64,000 nt of DNA from Daejeonella sp. (GTDB lineage Bacteria > Bacteroidota > Bacteroidia > Sphingobacteriales > Sphingobacteriaceae): positions 1-64,000 of the forward strand of contig NZ_JAUXXZ010000081.1 in NCBI RefSeq assembly GCF_030684675.1, written 5' to 3'. This document shows, piece by piece, positions 35,332 to 44,049 of the stretch. The translations under genes and the position numbers were made by a program. The notes below the pieces were generated by a model. That model searched no databases. It saw only the letters and a list, made by a program, of their open reading frames with translations, and had not been told where the DNA came from. How positions within the stretch are numbered: the stretch's first letter is position 1; every line of letters begins with the position of its first letter.

Positions 35332-35763
35332 TTAAAGCTTATATCCCTGACGGGCCAGAAGCCTCCATTTGCCTTGCTTTTTTTGCCAGACCATGATATT
35401 GCCAAATCTGATCTCTACCGGATTTCCCTTATTAATTGCCTGGGCTATAGCAATATGCCTCACCACTGCATTTTTTCCTGAAACTTTTACCGTCTGATTT
35501 TGAAGTTCAAATTTCTTGAAAAAATTGGGGCCATTCATCACACCCGCGATAAATGCCGCCTTATCCTGGATTGTGCCGGAAGAATGTCCATAGCTCAAAT
35601 CTTCCCATACCAGGTTTTTTAAGGCTGTACTGTCAGTGCTGATAATGGCCTGATTAAATTCATTGACCAATTGCACGAAGCGTTCTTCCTTCTTAGTCTG
35701 AGCATTCAGGCTTAAACTGATCGCCGAAAATGCAATTAAAATGTATAAATATTTTGCTTTCAT
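35332..35763 (-). CDS. Exported NTF2-like (DUF4440) protein
   Basis: This 143-aa protein has a signal peptide (ISLSLNAQTKKEER) and one cone-shaped NTF2-like domain, including FVQLVNEFNQAIISTDSTALKNLVWEDLSYGHSSG. The fold often binds small hydrophobic ligands or acts as isomerase/dehydratase, but most members have no assigned activity. The gene is 3 bp from the carrier gene, so it belongs to the island. Confidence 0.75.
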   Translation of the reverse strand: MKAKYLYILIAFSAISLSLNAQTKKEERFVQLVNEFNQAIISTDSTALKNLVWEDLSYGHSSGTIQDKAAFIAGVMNGPNFFKKFELQNQTVKVSGKNAVVRHIAIAQAINKGNPVEIRFGNIMVWQKKQGKWRLLARQGYKL

Positions 35764-35766
35764 ATT

Positions 35767-36885
35767 TTATTTAGAAGAATTTAGTTCTTGTTCATTGTTT
35801 TCATTTTCTTCACCAAGCGGTGGTTTATTCTGCCAGTAAGACGCCAGGATAGATCCGCTGATGTTCATCATTGGGCCGTAAATCATAGGTGCCAAGCCAA
35901 CCGTTCCCAGTTTGCCCATACCATGAGCCAAACCCTTTGAGAGTCCCGCATTCTGCATACCCACATTTATAGCTATTGTCCTACAATCCTTCTCATTCAT
36001 TCCGAATAATCTTGCAGACCAGTAGCCCAGGGTATATCCCATTAAATTATGAATCAGTACCAGCAAAATCAGCAGCGGTCCAACCGTCAGCAGGCTTTCT
36101 CTCCCTACTGCAGTGACAATGATGATAATGAAAGCAATCCCAAACATTGATACCATCGGCATTACTGAGTTCAGCCATTGGATCTTATCCTTGAGTAATT
36201 CATTCAGAACGATGGCCAGTGTGATTGGCAAAATGACCATTTTCATAATATCCCACATCATATCGAGCACATTGATTTCAATAAAGGAACCACCCAATAG
36301 CTTCATTAGTAAAGGAGTAAGGAATGGAGCCAATAAAGTTGCTATTGAAGTCAGGGTGATCGAAAGAGCCAGATTCGCTTTAGCCAGATAAGAAATCACA
36401 TTGGCAGCAACCGCATTCGGGGCACAGCCAATTAAAATCATTCCGGCAGCAATTTCCGGTTCAAAACTGCTCATACTTGCAAGGGCAAAACCGAGCAGGG
36501 GCATGATTGTAAAATGACTTAGGATACCCACAAAAACTCCTTTGGGAGCTTTAAATACCCCAAGAAAATCTTTATAGTTCATCGTGATACCCATCCCGAA
36601 CATGATCAGCTGAATCAGCGGGGTAATTAATCCCGAAAGCTTATAACCATTTATCTCTACGAAATACTGCGGAAAGATCAAGGCAGTTGAAACCACACCA
36701 ACAATCATGATCGGATAGGCAAATCCTTTCAAAACAGATACTCCCCTGACACCCAGGGCAACACAAACGATCCCTGCAATTAAGAAAGGTTCTGCTGTTT
36801 TTGGACTATTGATCAGATAAAGGATCAGCGCTGCCAGGAGGGAGATTGCCCCCAGACCCATTACGATTTTGAATATTGGCTTCAT
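35767..36885 (-). CDS. Bile acid:Na+ symporter (BASS) family carrier
   Basis: This 372-aa inner-membrane protein has about ten helices. It has the family sequence QLIMFGMGITMNYKDF and the cation-binding type segments GCAPNAVAANVISYLA and NVGMQNAGLSKGLA. BASS members move bile acids, pantoate, keto acids and other organic acids with sodium. It is the only dedicated inner-membrane carrier of the island and probably imports the organic acid produced in the periplasm; RraA follows with a 6-bp gap. Confidence 0.85.
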   Translation of the reverse strand: MKPIFKIVMGLGAISLLAALILYLINSPKTAEPFLIAGIVCVALGVRGVSVLKGFAYPIMIVGVVSTALIFPQYFVEINGYKLSGLITPLIQLIMFGMGITMNYKDFLGVFKAPKGVFVGILSHFTIMPLLGFALASMSSFEPEIAAGMILIGCAPNAVAANVISYLAKANLALSITLTSIATLLAPFLTPLLMKLLGGSFIEINVLDMMWDIMKMVILPITLAIVLNELLKDKIQWLNSVMPMVSMFGIAFIIIIVTAVGRESLLTVGPLLILLVLIHNLMGYTLGYWSARLFGMNEKDCRTIAINVGMQNAGLSKGLAHGMGKLGTVGLAPMIYGPMMNISGSILASYWQNKPPLGEENENNEQELNSSK

Positions 36886-36891
36886 AAGTAT

Positions 36892-37824
36892 TTAATAGGT
36901 TCTTTTCGACATAAACTGATCCAATTGAGCACGGCTAATCTTCTTTTCAGCGGGATTCCGATCGAGCCACTTCAGATATTCAACCTTGATTGGATCGGTC
37001 CACTGAGTATCGACCTCATTTGCATTATAAGTCCCACTCCTGATCATCTCATGTCCGAAACGATCTTTGGACGCAATAAACTCTGCGGTAGAAACAACCA
37101 GCTCAGCCATATGTGCCGGAATGAAAACCACCCCTGCCCTTCCGGCAATAACCAGGTCGCCGGGAAGCACAATTGCCGCTCCGATCGTAATCGGTGTATT
37201 CAATCCCATAAGCACTACACCCTGTAAAAACTGTGGAGCAAAGTCTCTGACATGAGCGTTAAACCCTTTGATATCGGCCAGTCCATCAACATCCCGTGCA
37301 AATCCATCGAAAACAACCCCATTGCCCGAATTCTTATAGATCACATTACCAAGGTTATCACCCATCAGTGATCCTACTCTGCCCTTATTATCAGCCACAT
37401 ACACATCCCCCTGAGTTAGCATATTGATTGGCCAATGTAAATGTCTTCCGGCACGACCCTCCTTTGCTGCACGATCTACAATATTCTTTTCCACATCCGG
37501 ACGGATCGGCATAAACTGAGCCGTCAATGCCCTGCCTACTACTTTTACTTCTTCATGAAGTATTTTCCAGTTGCGCTCATACTGATAGAGGTATCCTTCA
37601 TTATTCAGAATCTGCCAGGCTTCTTCAATGCCAATTTCACGGGCACGTTTCACAAGGTCATCTGAAATCCGTGGACGACCGTCGGCAAAGCGCTCACCCT
37701 TCCAGGCTGAAGTCAGAAATATCAATTCATCTTTCGGTATTGCCTGCGCAAATACAGTGGAAACTAAACCAAAAAAACAAACAAAAATAAGAGATAGATA
37801 AAATCTATAATTTTTTGAAAACAT
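36892..37824 (-). CDS. Exported RraA/HMG-aldolase family protein
   Basis: This 310-aa protein has a signal peptide (FFGLVSTVFAQAIPKD) and a C-terminal RraA-like domain. The GVVFDGFARDVDG block supplies the Arg-Asp pair used in 4-hydroxy-4-methyl-2-oxoglutarate/oxaloacetate aldolases, and LPGDLVIAGRAGVVFIP is the conserved tail. At the usual acidic position of that tail (GDxVxxDxDGV) this protein has GRAG. The family ordinarily is cytoplasmic, so export is unusual. It may be an aldolase acting on 2-keto acids in the periplasm; this is inferred. Confidence 0.82.
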   Translation of the reverse strand: MFSKNYRFYLSLIFVCFFGLVSTVFAQAIPKDELIFLTSAWKGERFADGRPRISDDLVKRAREIGIEEAWQILNNEGYLYQYERNWKILHEEVKVVGRALTAQFMPIRPDVEKNIVDRAAKEGRAGRHLHWPINMLTQGDVYVADNKGRVGSLMGDNLGNVIYKNSGNGVVFDGFARDVDGLADIKGFNAHVRDFAPQFLQGVVLMGLNTPITIGAAIVLPGDLVIAGRAGVVFIPAHMAELVVSTAEFIASKDRFGHEMIRSGTYNANEVDTQWTDPIKVEYLKWLDRNPAEKKISRAQLDQFMSKRTY

Positions 37825-37882
37825 ATAATTAAAATTGATACTGGGTTAATTTAAGAAAAATAACGCTTAAAACCGGGAAAAT

Positions 37883-38836
37883 CTATGCTTTCTTAGGAAA
37901 CTTCCAGATCTCCAGAGCATTTTTACCCATAATTAAATCCAGATCCTTTTCGGTATAGAAATCACAGTATTTATACATAAACTCCAGTTCTTTATCCATC
38001 GGAAGTTCCCATCGTGGGAAAGGATATCCTGTTCCCCAAATAATCTGCTTCGCTCCAAACTCTTCATAAATTGCTTTATAGAAGGGCAGCGTATCTTCAT
38101 AAGGGTACTTTTTTATCTCTGACATTTCATAGGGTTCTGAATTACTGATCCAGACATTTTTGAAACGACTGAGTTTAAACATTTTTTTAAATTCAGGCCA
38201 GCAATCAGCTGCCTTAAGATCTGGTTTACCGGCATGGTCAACTACTATTTTCACACCCGGAAAACGCTCAGCCATATCTTCGAGCATAGGCATTTGATGA
38301 GGCACAATATAATAATTGAAACAAAGTCCTAGCTTTTCAGCTTCTTTCCACAATGGATAATGGGCTGGCGAATTTAGCCAGGTTTCTCTAGGATGGTATA
38401 TCGGACTGAAGCGCATCCCCTGAAAACCATGCTCATTAACCCAATACCTCAGGTTATCGACAATTTTAGGATCATGTGGATTCAGTAAACCATGAGCAAC
38501 AAAATGATTGGGATAAGTTTTGAGGCAATGAGCCTTGTAAGAATTGTCCCATCCATAATAGCGCGGATTTATTAATACTCCATAGGTTATATTAAAATCC
38601 TTCATCTGCTTCACCTGATTTTCAATTGGCGCTTCAATTGCAGCTTTTGCATTTGGATTTTCGGGATGTTTGAACGGAAAACGTGCATCAAAATTCCAGG
38701 TTTCCACATGGGTATCGATGACAAGACGCTTTTTCTTAAATTTCTCAGGCATTGAAGCCAGTACTGAATCAATAGGATTAATCAAGCCCAATAAGGGCAT
38801 TGCTGCCATCCCTTTAATGATGTCTCTGCGTTTCAT
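37883..38836 (-). CDS. Amidohydrolase_2 family hydrolase with Tat-like signal
   Basis: This 317-aa protein opens with MKRRDIIKGMAAMPLLGLIN, a twin-arginine-like signal. The TIM-barrel hydrolase has RLVIDTHVETWNF (first metal/His region), FVAHGLLNPHD, and VKIVVDHAGKPDL. It resembles 2-pyrone-4,6-dicarboxylate or gamma-lactone hydrolases; it may open a lactone of a sugar acid. The first motif is DTHVE rather than the classical HxH, a normal variation in this group. Same transcript as RraA and the first PLP enzyme. Confidence 0.82.
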   Translation of the reverse strand: MKRRDIIKGMAAMPLLGLINPIDSVLASMPEKFKKKRLVIDTHVETWNFDARFPFKHPENPNAKAAIEAPIENQVKQMKDFNITYGVLINPRYYGWDNSYKAHCLKTYPNHFVAHGLLNPHDPKIVDNLRYWVNEHGFQGMRFSPIYHPRETWLNSPAHYPLWKEAEKLGLCFNYYIVPHQMPMLEDMAERFPGVKIVVDHAGKPDLKAADCWPEFKKMFKLSRFKNVWISNSEPYEMSEIKKYPYEDTLPFYKAIYEEFGAKQIIWGTGYPFPRWELPMDKELEFMYKYCDFYTEKDLDLIMGKNALEIWKFPKKA

Positions 38837-38870
38837 ATTACAATGCTTTTAATTGTTAAAAATCATCTTA

Positions 38871-40520
38871 TCAGGTTGCCAATGGCTGACCACCCGGAAT
38901 CATTACTTTTTGTTTCGGAAGTTTAGTTGTATTACGTCTGGCTGTAAATTTAGCGGTCAGGTATTCGCCCATATGAATATCTCCGGCAATAATATCTCCA
39001 TTCACCCTTCCTGAAAAGAGGTAGATAATGATGTTTCCAACAATTGGGATCGTACTTCTGATCTTTACCTCATTTCCATCTATAGTACCCGCCATATTTT
39101 TCGTATCGAGATCTCCTTTATGAGTTCCCTGAATCCAGTTTCCATCCTGCTCAATCACAAATGAATGCATACTGGTGCTTAAAGCATACTGCACTTCAAC
39201 ATCCCAGCGTCCGCTAAGATTAGCAGCAGGTGCAGCCATTTCAGGTTTAAAACTTCGTTTCTTCGACAAGACTTCAAAGAGACGCTCAGCTACTATTTTC
39301 TCCTCACCCGGCTGCATATGACCCGGAGTAATCTGTATTGAAGTAGTTCCATCAGCCTCGTCACGATTCCCTAATGCAATTCTGGGCTTATTCCTTCCCA
39401 CCTCTTCAGCGATCTCATAACCTGTAACAGGATACTTTGCAGGATCCCAGATAATATGTAGTACCGGATACTTGTTATTCAGATTTACCGGTTCAATAAT
39501 TTTCGTTGTAAGTCCGCTGATGCCTGATACTCTTTTCGAAATTACATCAAGCCAGGCAAGCCATCTTTTCCATTCCGCTTCATGATCACGTACCAGCCAA
39601 TCCTCAACTGCAGCCACCATACCAACAATTTCATCTCGATCCAGTTTATTATCACGGCCGGGTCCATGGTGTGGCGCACTTGCCTGCCAGGCCGCAAGTA
39701 AAATATTTTTATTGCCAAGCATTAATCCCGCTGACTGCGGTCCGCGAATAGTTTTACCCCCGCTATAAGCAACAATATCCGCCCCTCTTTTCAAATGTAC
39801 AGGCGGAATCGTGAGACTTTCTGCTGCTGCATCCATCAGAATTGGAATATTCTTTGGTTTGGCAATTGCTGCGATTACTTCAAGAGAAAGAGGCTGACCG
39901 GTATCTGAAGCCGCTCCGGGAGTTCCGGAAGTCAGATAAATCATTGCCGTTTTCGGATTGATCGCTTTTTCAAGCTCAGCAGCTGTCGAAACTGTTATAA
40001 TTTTAACCCCTATATTCCTTACTGCATGATCATAATGCTGACGTGAATATCTGGGTATGATTACCTCAGTTTTCTCAAATCCGGTAAGATCAGGAATACG
40101 AATCAGCCTTTCAGGACTTCCACCAGTAACACAAGCTGCTGTAATGTGTTTAACTCCGGCTGCACATCCGGATGAAACCATTCCCCATTCTGTTTTTGTG
40201 AGTTCAGAAAGTCGCTTACCGGCCGCTTCTGCGAGTTCGTCGAGCTGAACGAAATTATTACTGGCCGCATCGAGTGCCGCTTTTACTTTCGGAAGTTTAA
40301 TTGAACCACCAATGATAGTAAATGAACCCCTGCAATTTATGATTGGTTCAACCCCCATTGAGCGATAAATATTCTTCTCATCCAGGAATGAACTTAATGT
40401 TGTTTCTGTAAAATTTTCCAAAGATCCTTGCAATTCAACTGATTGTGCAGCTTCTCCCTGAAGAACATTGCCAATTACAGGAAGTAAAGCAAGGCCCTTA
40501 ATAACACTTCTACGCTTCAT
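38871..40520 (-). CDS. SelA-like PLP enzyme, exported (copy PLP-1)
   Basis: This 549-aa protein has a Tat-like N terminus (MKRRSVIKGLALLPVIGNVL), a SelA/DgaE-like PLP domain (~residues 55-430) with the cofactor lysine K256 in AYSGGKTIRGPQSAG, and SAPHHGPGRDNK. A C-terminal beta-rich domain (ANLSGRWDVEVQY...GEYLTAKFTARR) follows. SelA relatives include D-glucosaminate-6-phosphate ammonia-lyase, so an amino-acid or amino-sugar-acid ammonia-lyase is the best guess; real selenocysteine synthesis is unlikely for an exported protein. One bp separates it from amidohydrolase AH-1. Unlike PLP-2 and PLP-3, residues after the lysine are TIR rather than AIC. Confidence 0.85.
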   Translation of the reverse strand: MKRRSVIKGLALLPVIGNVLQGEAAQSVELQGSLENFTETTLSSFLDEKNIYRSMGVEPIINCRGSFTIIGGSIKLPKVKAALDAASNNFVQLDELAEAAGKRLSELTKTEWGMVSSGCAAGVKHITAACVTGGSPERLIRIPDLTGFEKTEVIIPRYSRQHYDHAVRNIGVKIITVSTAAELEKAINPKTAMIYLTSGTPGAASDTGQPLSLEVIAAIAKPKNIPILMDAAAESLTIPPVHLKRGADIVAYSGGKTIRGPQSAGLMLGNKNILLAAWQASAPHHGPGRDNKLDRDEIVGMVAAVEDWLVRDHEAEWKRWLAWLDVISKRVSGISGLTTKIIEPVNLNNKYPVLHIIWDPAKYPVTGYEIAEEVGRNKPRIALGNRDEADGTTSIQITPGHMQPGEEKIVAERLFEVLSKKRSFKPEMAAPAANLSGRWDVEVQYALSTSMHSFVIEQDGNWIQGTHKGDLDTKNMAGTIDGNEVKIRSTIPIVGNIIIYLFSGRVNGDIIAGDIHMGEYLTAKFTARRNTTKLPKQKVMIPGGQPLAT

Positions 40521-40521
40521 T

Positions 40522-41802
40522 TTATTTATATGTATTTGCTGCCAGACCGTTCAGATCCCAAACAATCCTTCCGGCGCGCACTGTAAGCTCTGCTTCAAGT
40601 TTACGATCCCCTTCGATCCTGTTTTGTCCGGAGTCTACAAAACCAAACTTGCCATTACTTATACTCAGCACTGCAATATCTGCAACTGAGCTTTCTGATA
40701 AATTTCCAAGATCTTCACGCTTAATTGATTTCGCAGCATTCCAGCTTCCACGGGCTATTACTTCAGGAATACTCATGCCAATATTCAGATATTTTGACAT
40801 CACATTCAGCATATTCTTCATACCTGAGTTCATACTTGTGCGATGCTCATCGGTTCCAAAAGAATTTGGCCAGAGTCCCTGATTATATGCCGGAATCGCC
40901 TGATTAAACCAGAATCCGGCTCCCCCATGCCCCACATCGAAAAGCACACCTCTTTTCTGCGCCTCCAAAACAAAAGGTCTGACCTTCCCCTGCTCATCAA
41001 CAACCGTCATACGCTCGGAGACATTCTCAAATGAATGAGTTATAATATCACCGGACCGCATATGATCCAATTGTTCCTGGAGTGTGTATTGAGGCATATG
41101 GCATTCCACAAAAAGCGGTCTATTAGCAATTTTTGCAGCTTCTGATGCCCGCTCAAAAGGAAGCCAGCTTTTCCCCTTATAATGACCAACCCTGGTACCT
41201 ACAATATAATCCTTGTATTTCTGAATGGCTTCAGCAGTCTTTTGAACACTTACTGTACCCATATCGGGTTCAAAACCAGAGCCTGAGCTAAATCCAGTTT
41301 CAAAAATATTGATCCAGGCGAGCACGCGGGTTATTGAGGGATCAATCACTTTCGCTTTAAAGTCAGGGAAGGTTCTCCATCCGGTGGTACCCGCATCAAC
41401 AACTGTAGTTATGCCAGAGCGTATTGCAAAAGCATCAGGTAGCTGACTGGATTGTCCGTCAGAAAAACCAGAATTACTGCCCGCGAAGACATGAGTATGG
41501 ATATTGATCAGACCAGGGGCTACTATAAGTCCGCTTACATCAAGCACCTTCTTTGCAGCCGACGCGGGGATATCAGCAGCCACCCTAAATATTTTACCGT
41601 CTTTTACGGCTACATCCATTATGGCATCAATTTTATTTTTTGCATCAATCAGCCTTCCGCCCTTCAGCAATAAATCATAATCCTGAGCCTGAGATAAAAA
41701 AGGACTTAGCAAAAAGAACAACATAAGTGATGCTCTTTGAAGAGACATCATAACATGGTTCATGAACCTGTATTTTCCAATTTGCAACAAATTATTTTCC
41801 AT
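40522..41802 (-). CDS. COG3964 amidohydrolase, Arg-type, exported (AH-1)
   Basis: The protein has 426 aa from the ATG at 41802 (MENNLLQIGKY); the track start at 41865 lies inside the next gene. A signal peptide ends near LSPFLSQAQDYD. Motifs: HxH in INIHTHVFAG, THSFEN, FDVGHGG and catalytic Asp in SFGTDEHRTS. Family members are deacetylases/esterases often misnamed dihydroorotases. At the carboxylated-lysine position it reads VGTR, an arginine, and the beta-5 segment reads VECHMP. AH-3 shares both changes. It is paired with PLP-1 at a 1-bp gap. Confidence 0.85.
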   Translation of the reverse strand: MENNLLQIGKYRFMNHVMMSLQRASLMLFFLLSPFLSQAQDYDLLLKGGRLIDAKNKIDAIMDVAVKDGKIFRVAADIPASAAKKVLDVSGLIVAPGLINIHTHVFAGSNSGFSDGQSSQLPDAFAIRSGITTVVDAGTTGWRTFPDFKAKVIDPSITRVLAWINIFETGFSSGSGFEPDMGTVSVQKTAEAIQKYKDYIVGTRVGHYKGKSWLPFERASEAAKIANRPLFVECHMPQYTLQEQLDHMRSGDIITHSFENVSERMTVVDEQGKVRPFVLEAQKRGVLFDVGHGGAGFWFNQAIPAYNQGLWPNSFGTDEHRTSMNSGMKNMLNVMSKYLNIGMSIPEVIARGSWNAAKSIKREDLGNLSESSVADIAVLSISNGKFGFVDSGQNRIEGDRKLEAELTVRAGRIVWDLNGLAANTYK

Positions 41803-41822
41803 GATAGTAAATTTCAGAAATA

Positions 41823-43106
41823 TTAGTTTTTCCAGGGCTGTCCACTGATTCCATTCAAATCCCACATAATTTTCCCAGCCCTTAAAGTCAGTTCAGCCTC
41901 CAACTTTTTTGAGCCTTCGACACTAACTTTGCGAACATCGGTAAAGCCAAACTTTCCTTCCCTCAGATTGAAAACTGCAATATCTGCTTCAGCACCAACA
42001 CTTAAATGTCCGAGATCTGTTCGCTTGATTACTTTGGCCGGCGCCCAGGTTGAGCGCTCAATCACATCTTTTAATTCCATACCCAAAGCAAGAAACTTGG
42101 ACATCACATTTGTCATATCTTTCATTCCCGCATTCATGCTTTGATCGTGCAGGTCAGAACTGATCACATCCGGCAAAAAACCCTGTTTGAATGCAGGGAT
42201 AGCCTGCGCCCATGAAAATGCTCCCCCACCGTGACCTACATCGAAAACAACACCGCGCTTTTGAGCCTCTAAAATAAAGGGCTTTAATTTTCTGGTCTTC
42301 TCATCCACAATGGATTCACGGCCGGAACTAATCTCAGAATAAGTATGGGTAAAAATATCTCCCGGACGAAAATGCTTTAGAAAAAGCGACTCAATGGAGT
42401 TTGTTGGCACATGCTCTCCAAAATCTACCATAATCGGCACATCTGCGAGCTTACCCGATTCAACTGCTTTATCCACCGAAGTAAATTCTCCCCAATAATG
42501 TGCTGATTTAATACCAACAAGAATTTCCGGAAATAACTTTTTTATCATATAAGCGTTCATTTCAGGATTCATATCATTGATATCCTGCTCTTCGAAGCGA
42601 CCTATCATTCCGTTTCCGATCACATTCAGAAAAGCCAGAATACGGGTTTGGGATTTGTCGATTGACTGAGCTTTGAATGTTCTGAAATTGCGCCAACCCG
42701 AAGTTCCTGCATCCACCATCGTAGTTACTCCGGATCTGAATGAGAAAGCATCGGCCTGCTGACTGCGGGAAGAATTAGCTACCGATGTACTATACTTGTC
42801 GGTACCCTGAAATACATGTACATGCATATCAATTATTCCGGGGCTGACATAGAGACCACTAACATCCACAGTTTTTTTAGCTGAGGATTCCGGAATGTTT
42901 GCTGCCACTCTGAATATTTTACCATTCAAAATCGCCACATCCATTTTGACATTAATATTATTTTTAGGATCGATCACATGACCACCTTTCAAAAGAATAT
43001 CAATTTCCTGGGCATTCACTGTTTGAATAGCCAGAAGAATAATAACTATCAGGCTAACTCTCTGATAGCGAAATAGCCATGAATTAAACTCTTTTAATGT
43101 TGTCAT
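41823..43106 (-). CDS. COG3964 amidohydrolase, Lys-type, exported (AH-2)
   Basis: This 427-aa protein has a signal peptide ending near IQTVNAQEID, HxH in IDMHVHVFQG, and the lysine that would be carboxylated in LVGIKSAHYWG. THTYSE, FDVGHGGGAF and ISSDLHDQS follow. The beta-5 segment is VDFGEH, with Asp where I recall a histidine in typical family members. It is closest to AH-4. It probably cleaves an N- or O-acyl group from a periplasmic substrate. Confidence 0.86.
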   Translation of the reverse strand: MTTLKEFNSWLFRYQRVSLIVIILLAIQTVNAQEIDILLKGGHVIDPKNNINVKMDVAILNGKIFRVAANIPESSAKKTVDVSGLYVSPGIIDMHVHVFQGTDKYSTSVANSSRSQQADAFSFRSGVTTMVDAGTSGWRNFRTFKAQSIDKSQTRILAFLNVIGNGMIGRFEEQDINDMNPEMNAYMIKKLFPEILVGIKSAHYWGEFTSVDKAVESGKLADVPIMVDFGEHVPTNSIESLFLKHFRPGDIFTHTYSEISSGRESIVDEKTRKLKPFILEAQKRGVVFDVGHGGGAFSWAQAIPAFKQGFLPDVISSDLHDQSMNAGMKDMTNVMSKFLALGMELKDVIERSTWAPAKVIKRTDLGHLSVGAEADIAVFNLREGKFGFTDVRKVSVEGSKKLEAELTLRAGKIMWDLNGISGQPWKN

Positions 43107-43182
43107 TCTATTTCTCTTTGATTTTATTCGATTATACCTGTAAATTTTAATATTTCAGCAGACCAAAACCTGTACAAGATGC

Positions 43183-43929
43183 TTATTGAAATTTAAGAAT
43201 CCCAAAGAATTGAGGTAAATGGAACTGAGGCTTGTCATTTTTAACTTCGTTCCAGGTGATGTAATGAGGGTTGGAGTTAATTTCAGCGATTTTATAGAAA
43301 TTCGCTCTCCAGGCAACACCCGGTTTAGGACGAACCACGTTTGTATATTTTTCAAGCATACTCAATGGGATCTTAAAAGACATAGTCCAGGTTACCGGCT
43401 CGGTAATCTCTGTATCTACCACCTTTGGCAAAGAAGCCTTGATCTGAATTTTCTGAATATCCTCAACAGTAGGCCTGTTCTTTTTGTGATGAAGTAGAGG
43501 AGTGCCTCCGCAATTGATCTCGAGATTAAAATAGTTGATTGGGTTATCGGCCTCAGGCGAGAAAAAGAACTCAACAGCAGAGTCTCTCCATACAGGTCCG
43601 TTTATTTTTTCAGTAATACTTTTTACATAGCGATCCTTAACTCTATAAATAACATAGATAAAATCATCATCATAAGTCATTTTAACATCCGCCTTAGGCT
43701 TGAATGCAGGAATTTTACCCATGTAGTTTCGAATCTTAATTGATTTAATCCCTTTCCATCCGGATGCATTCCATTTGTCGTTAACATCAACCGTTTTAGC
43801 TGATTTTTTAACATTATAAACAAGAAAATCTGACGAATTGTTTGCAGAACCTTGCTGAGCGCTTAATGCATTGACAAAAAACAGTAAGATTAAAAGAAAA
43901 AGGGAAGTAATTTTTAATTTTTTCATCAA
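43183..43929 (-). CDS. Exported CBM9-like carbohydrate-binding protein
   Basis: This 248-aa protein has a signal peptide (LILLFFVNALSAQQGS) followed by one CBM9/DOMON-like beta-sandwich: DFIYVIYRVKD, RDSAVEFFFSPEADN, FNLEINCGG and WRANFYKIAE. It ends in HYITWNEV...PQFHLPQFFGILKF. Such domains bind sugars or haem-like ligands. No catalytic domain is attached. It sits between the two PLP modules after a 76-bp gap, so a glycan- or sugar-related ligand for the island is plausible. Confidence 0.82.
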   Translation of the reverse strand: MMKKLKITSLFLLILLFFVNALSAQQGSANNSSDFLVYNVKKSAKTVDVNDKWNASGWKGIKSIKIRNYMGKIPAFKPKADVKMTYDDDFIYVIYRVKDRYVKSITEKINGPVWRDSAVEFFFSPEADNPINYFNLEINCGGTPLLHHKKNRPTVEDIQKIQIKASLPKVVDTEITEPVTWTMSFKIPLSMLEKYTNVVRPKPGVAWRANFYKIAEINSNPHYITWNEVKNDKPQFHLPQFFGILKFQ

Positions 43930-44001
43930 TTTGATTGTTATTTAATGGACAAGAGGGTTAAATCAGATATTTAATTCTACAGACAAAATTGTTTGATTAA
44001 A

Positions 44002-44038
44002 CCTGCCGGTTTCTTGCAATCTGAAAGAAACCGGCAGG
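44002..44038 (-). terminator. Long perfect hairpin between PLP-2 and CBM9 genes
   Basis: The 14-bp perfect arms CCTGCCGGTTTCTT and AAGAAACCGGCAGG enclose a 9-nt loop, 12 bp after the PLP-2 stop. On the minus strand only GTTTAATC follows, so termination would be partial. It may act as an attenuator or an RNA-stability element dividing the long transcript into modules. Confidence 0.6.
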
Positions 44039-44049
44039 GTAAAATGATA

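Noticed and set aside
35259-35405. N-terminal extension of the KDPG-type aldolase ORF
   Set aside because: It overlaps the 3' end of the NTF2-like gene on the same strand, and the family normally starts near the ATG at 35258.
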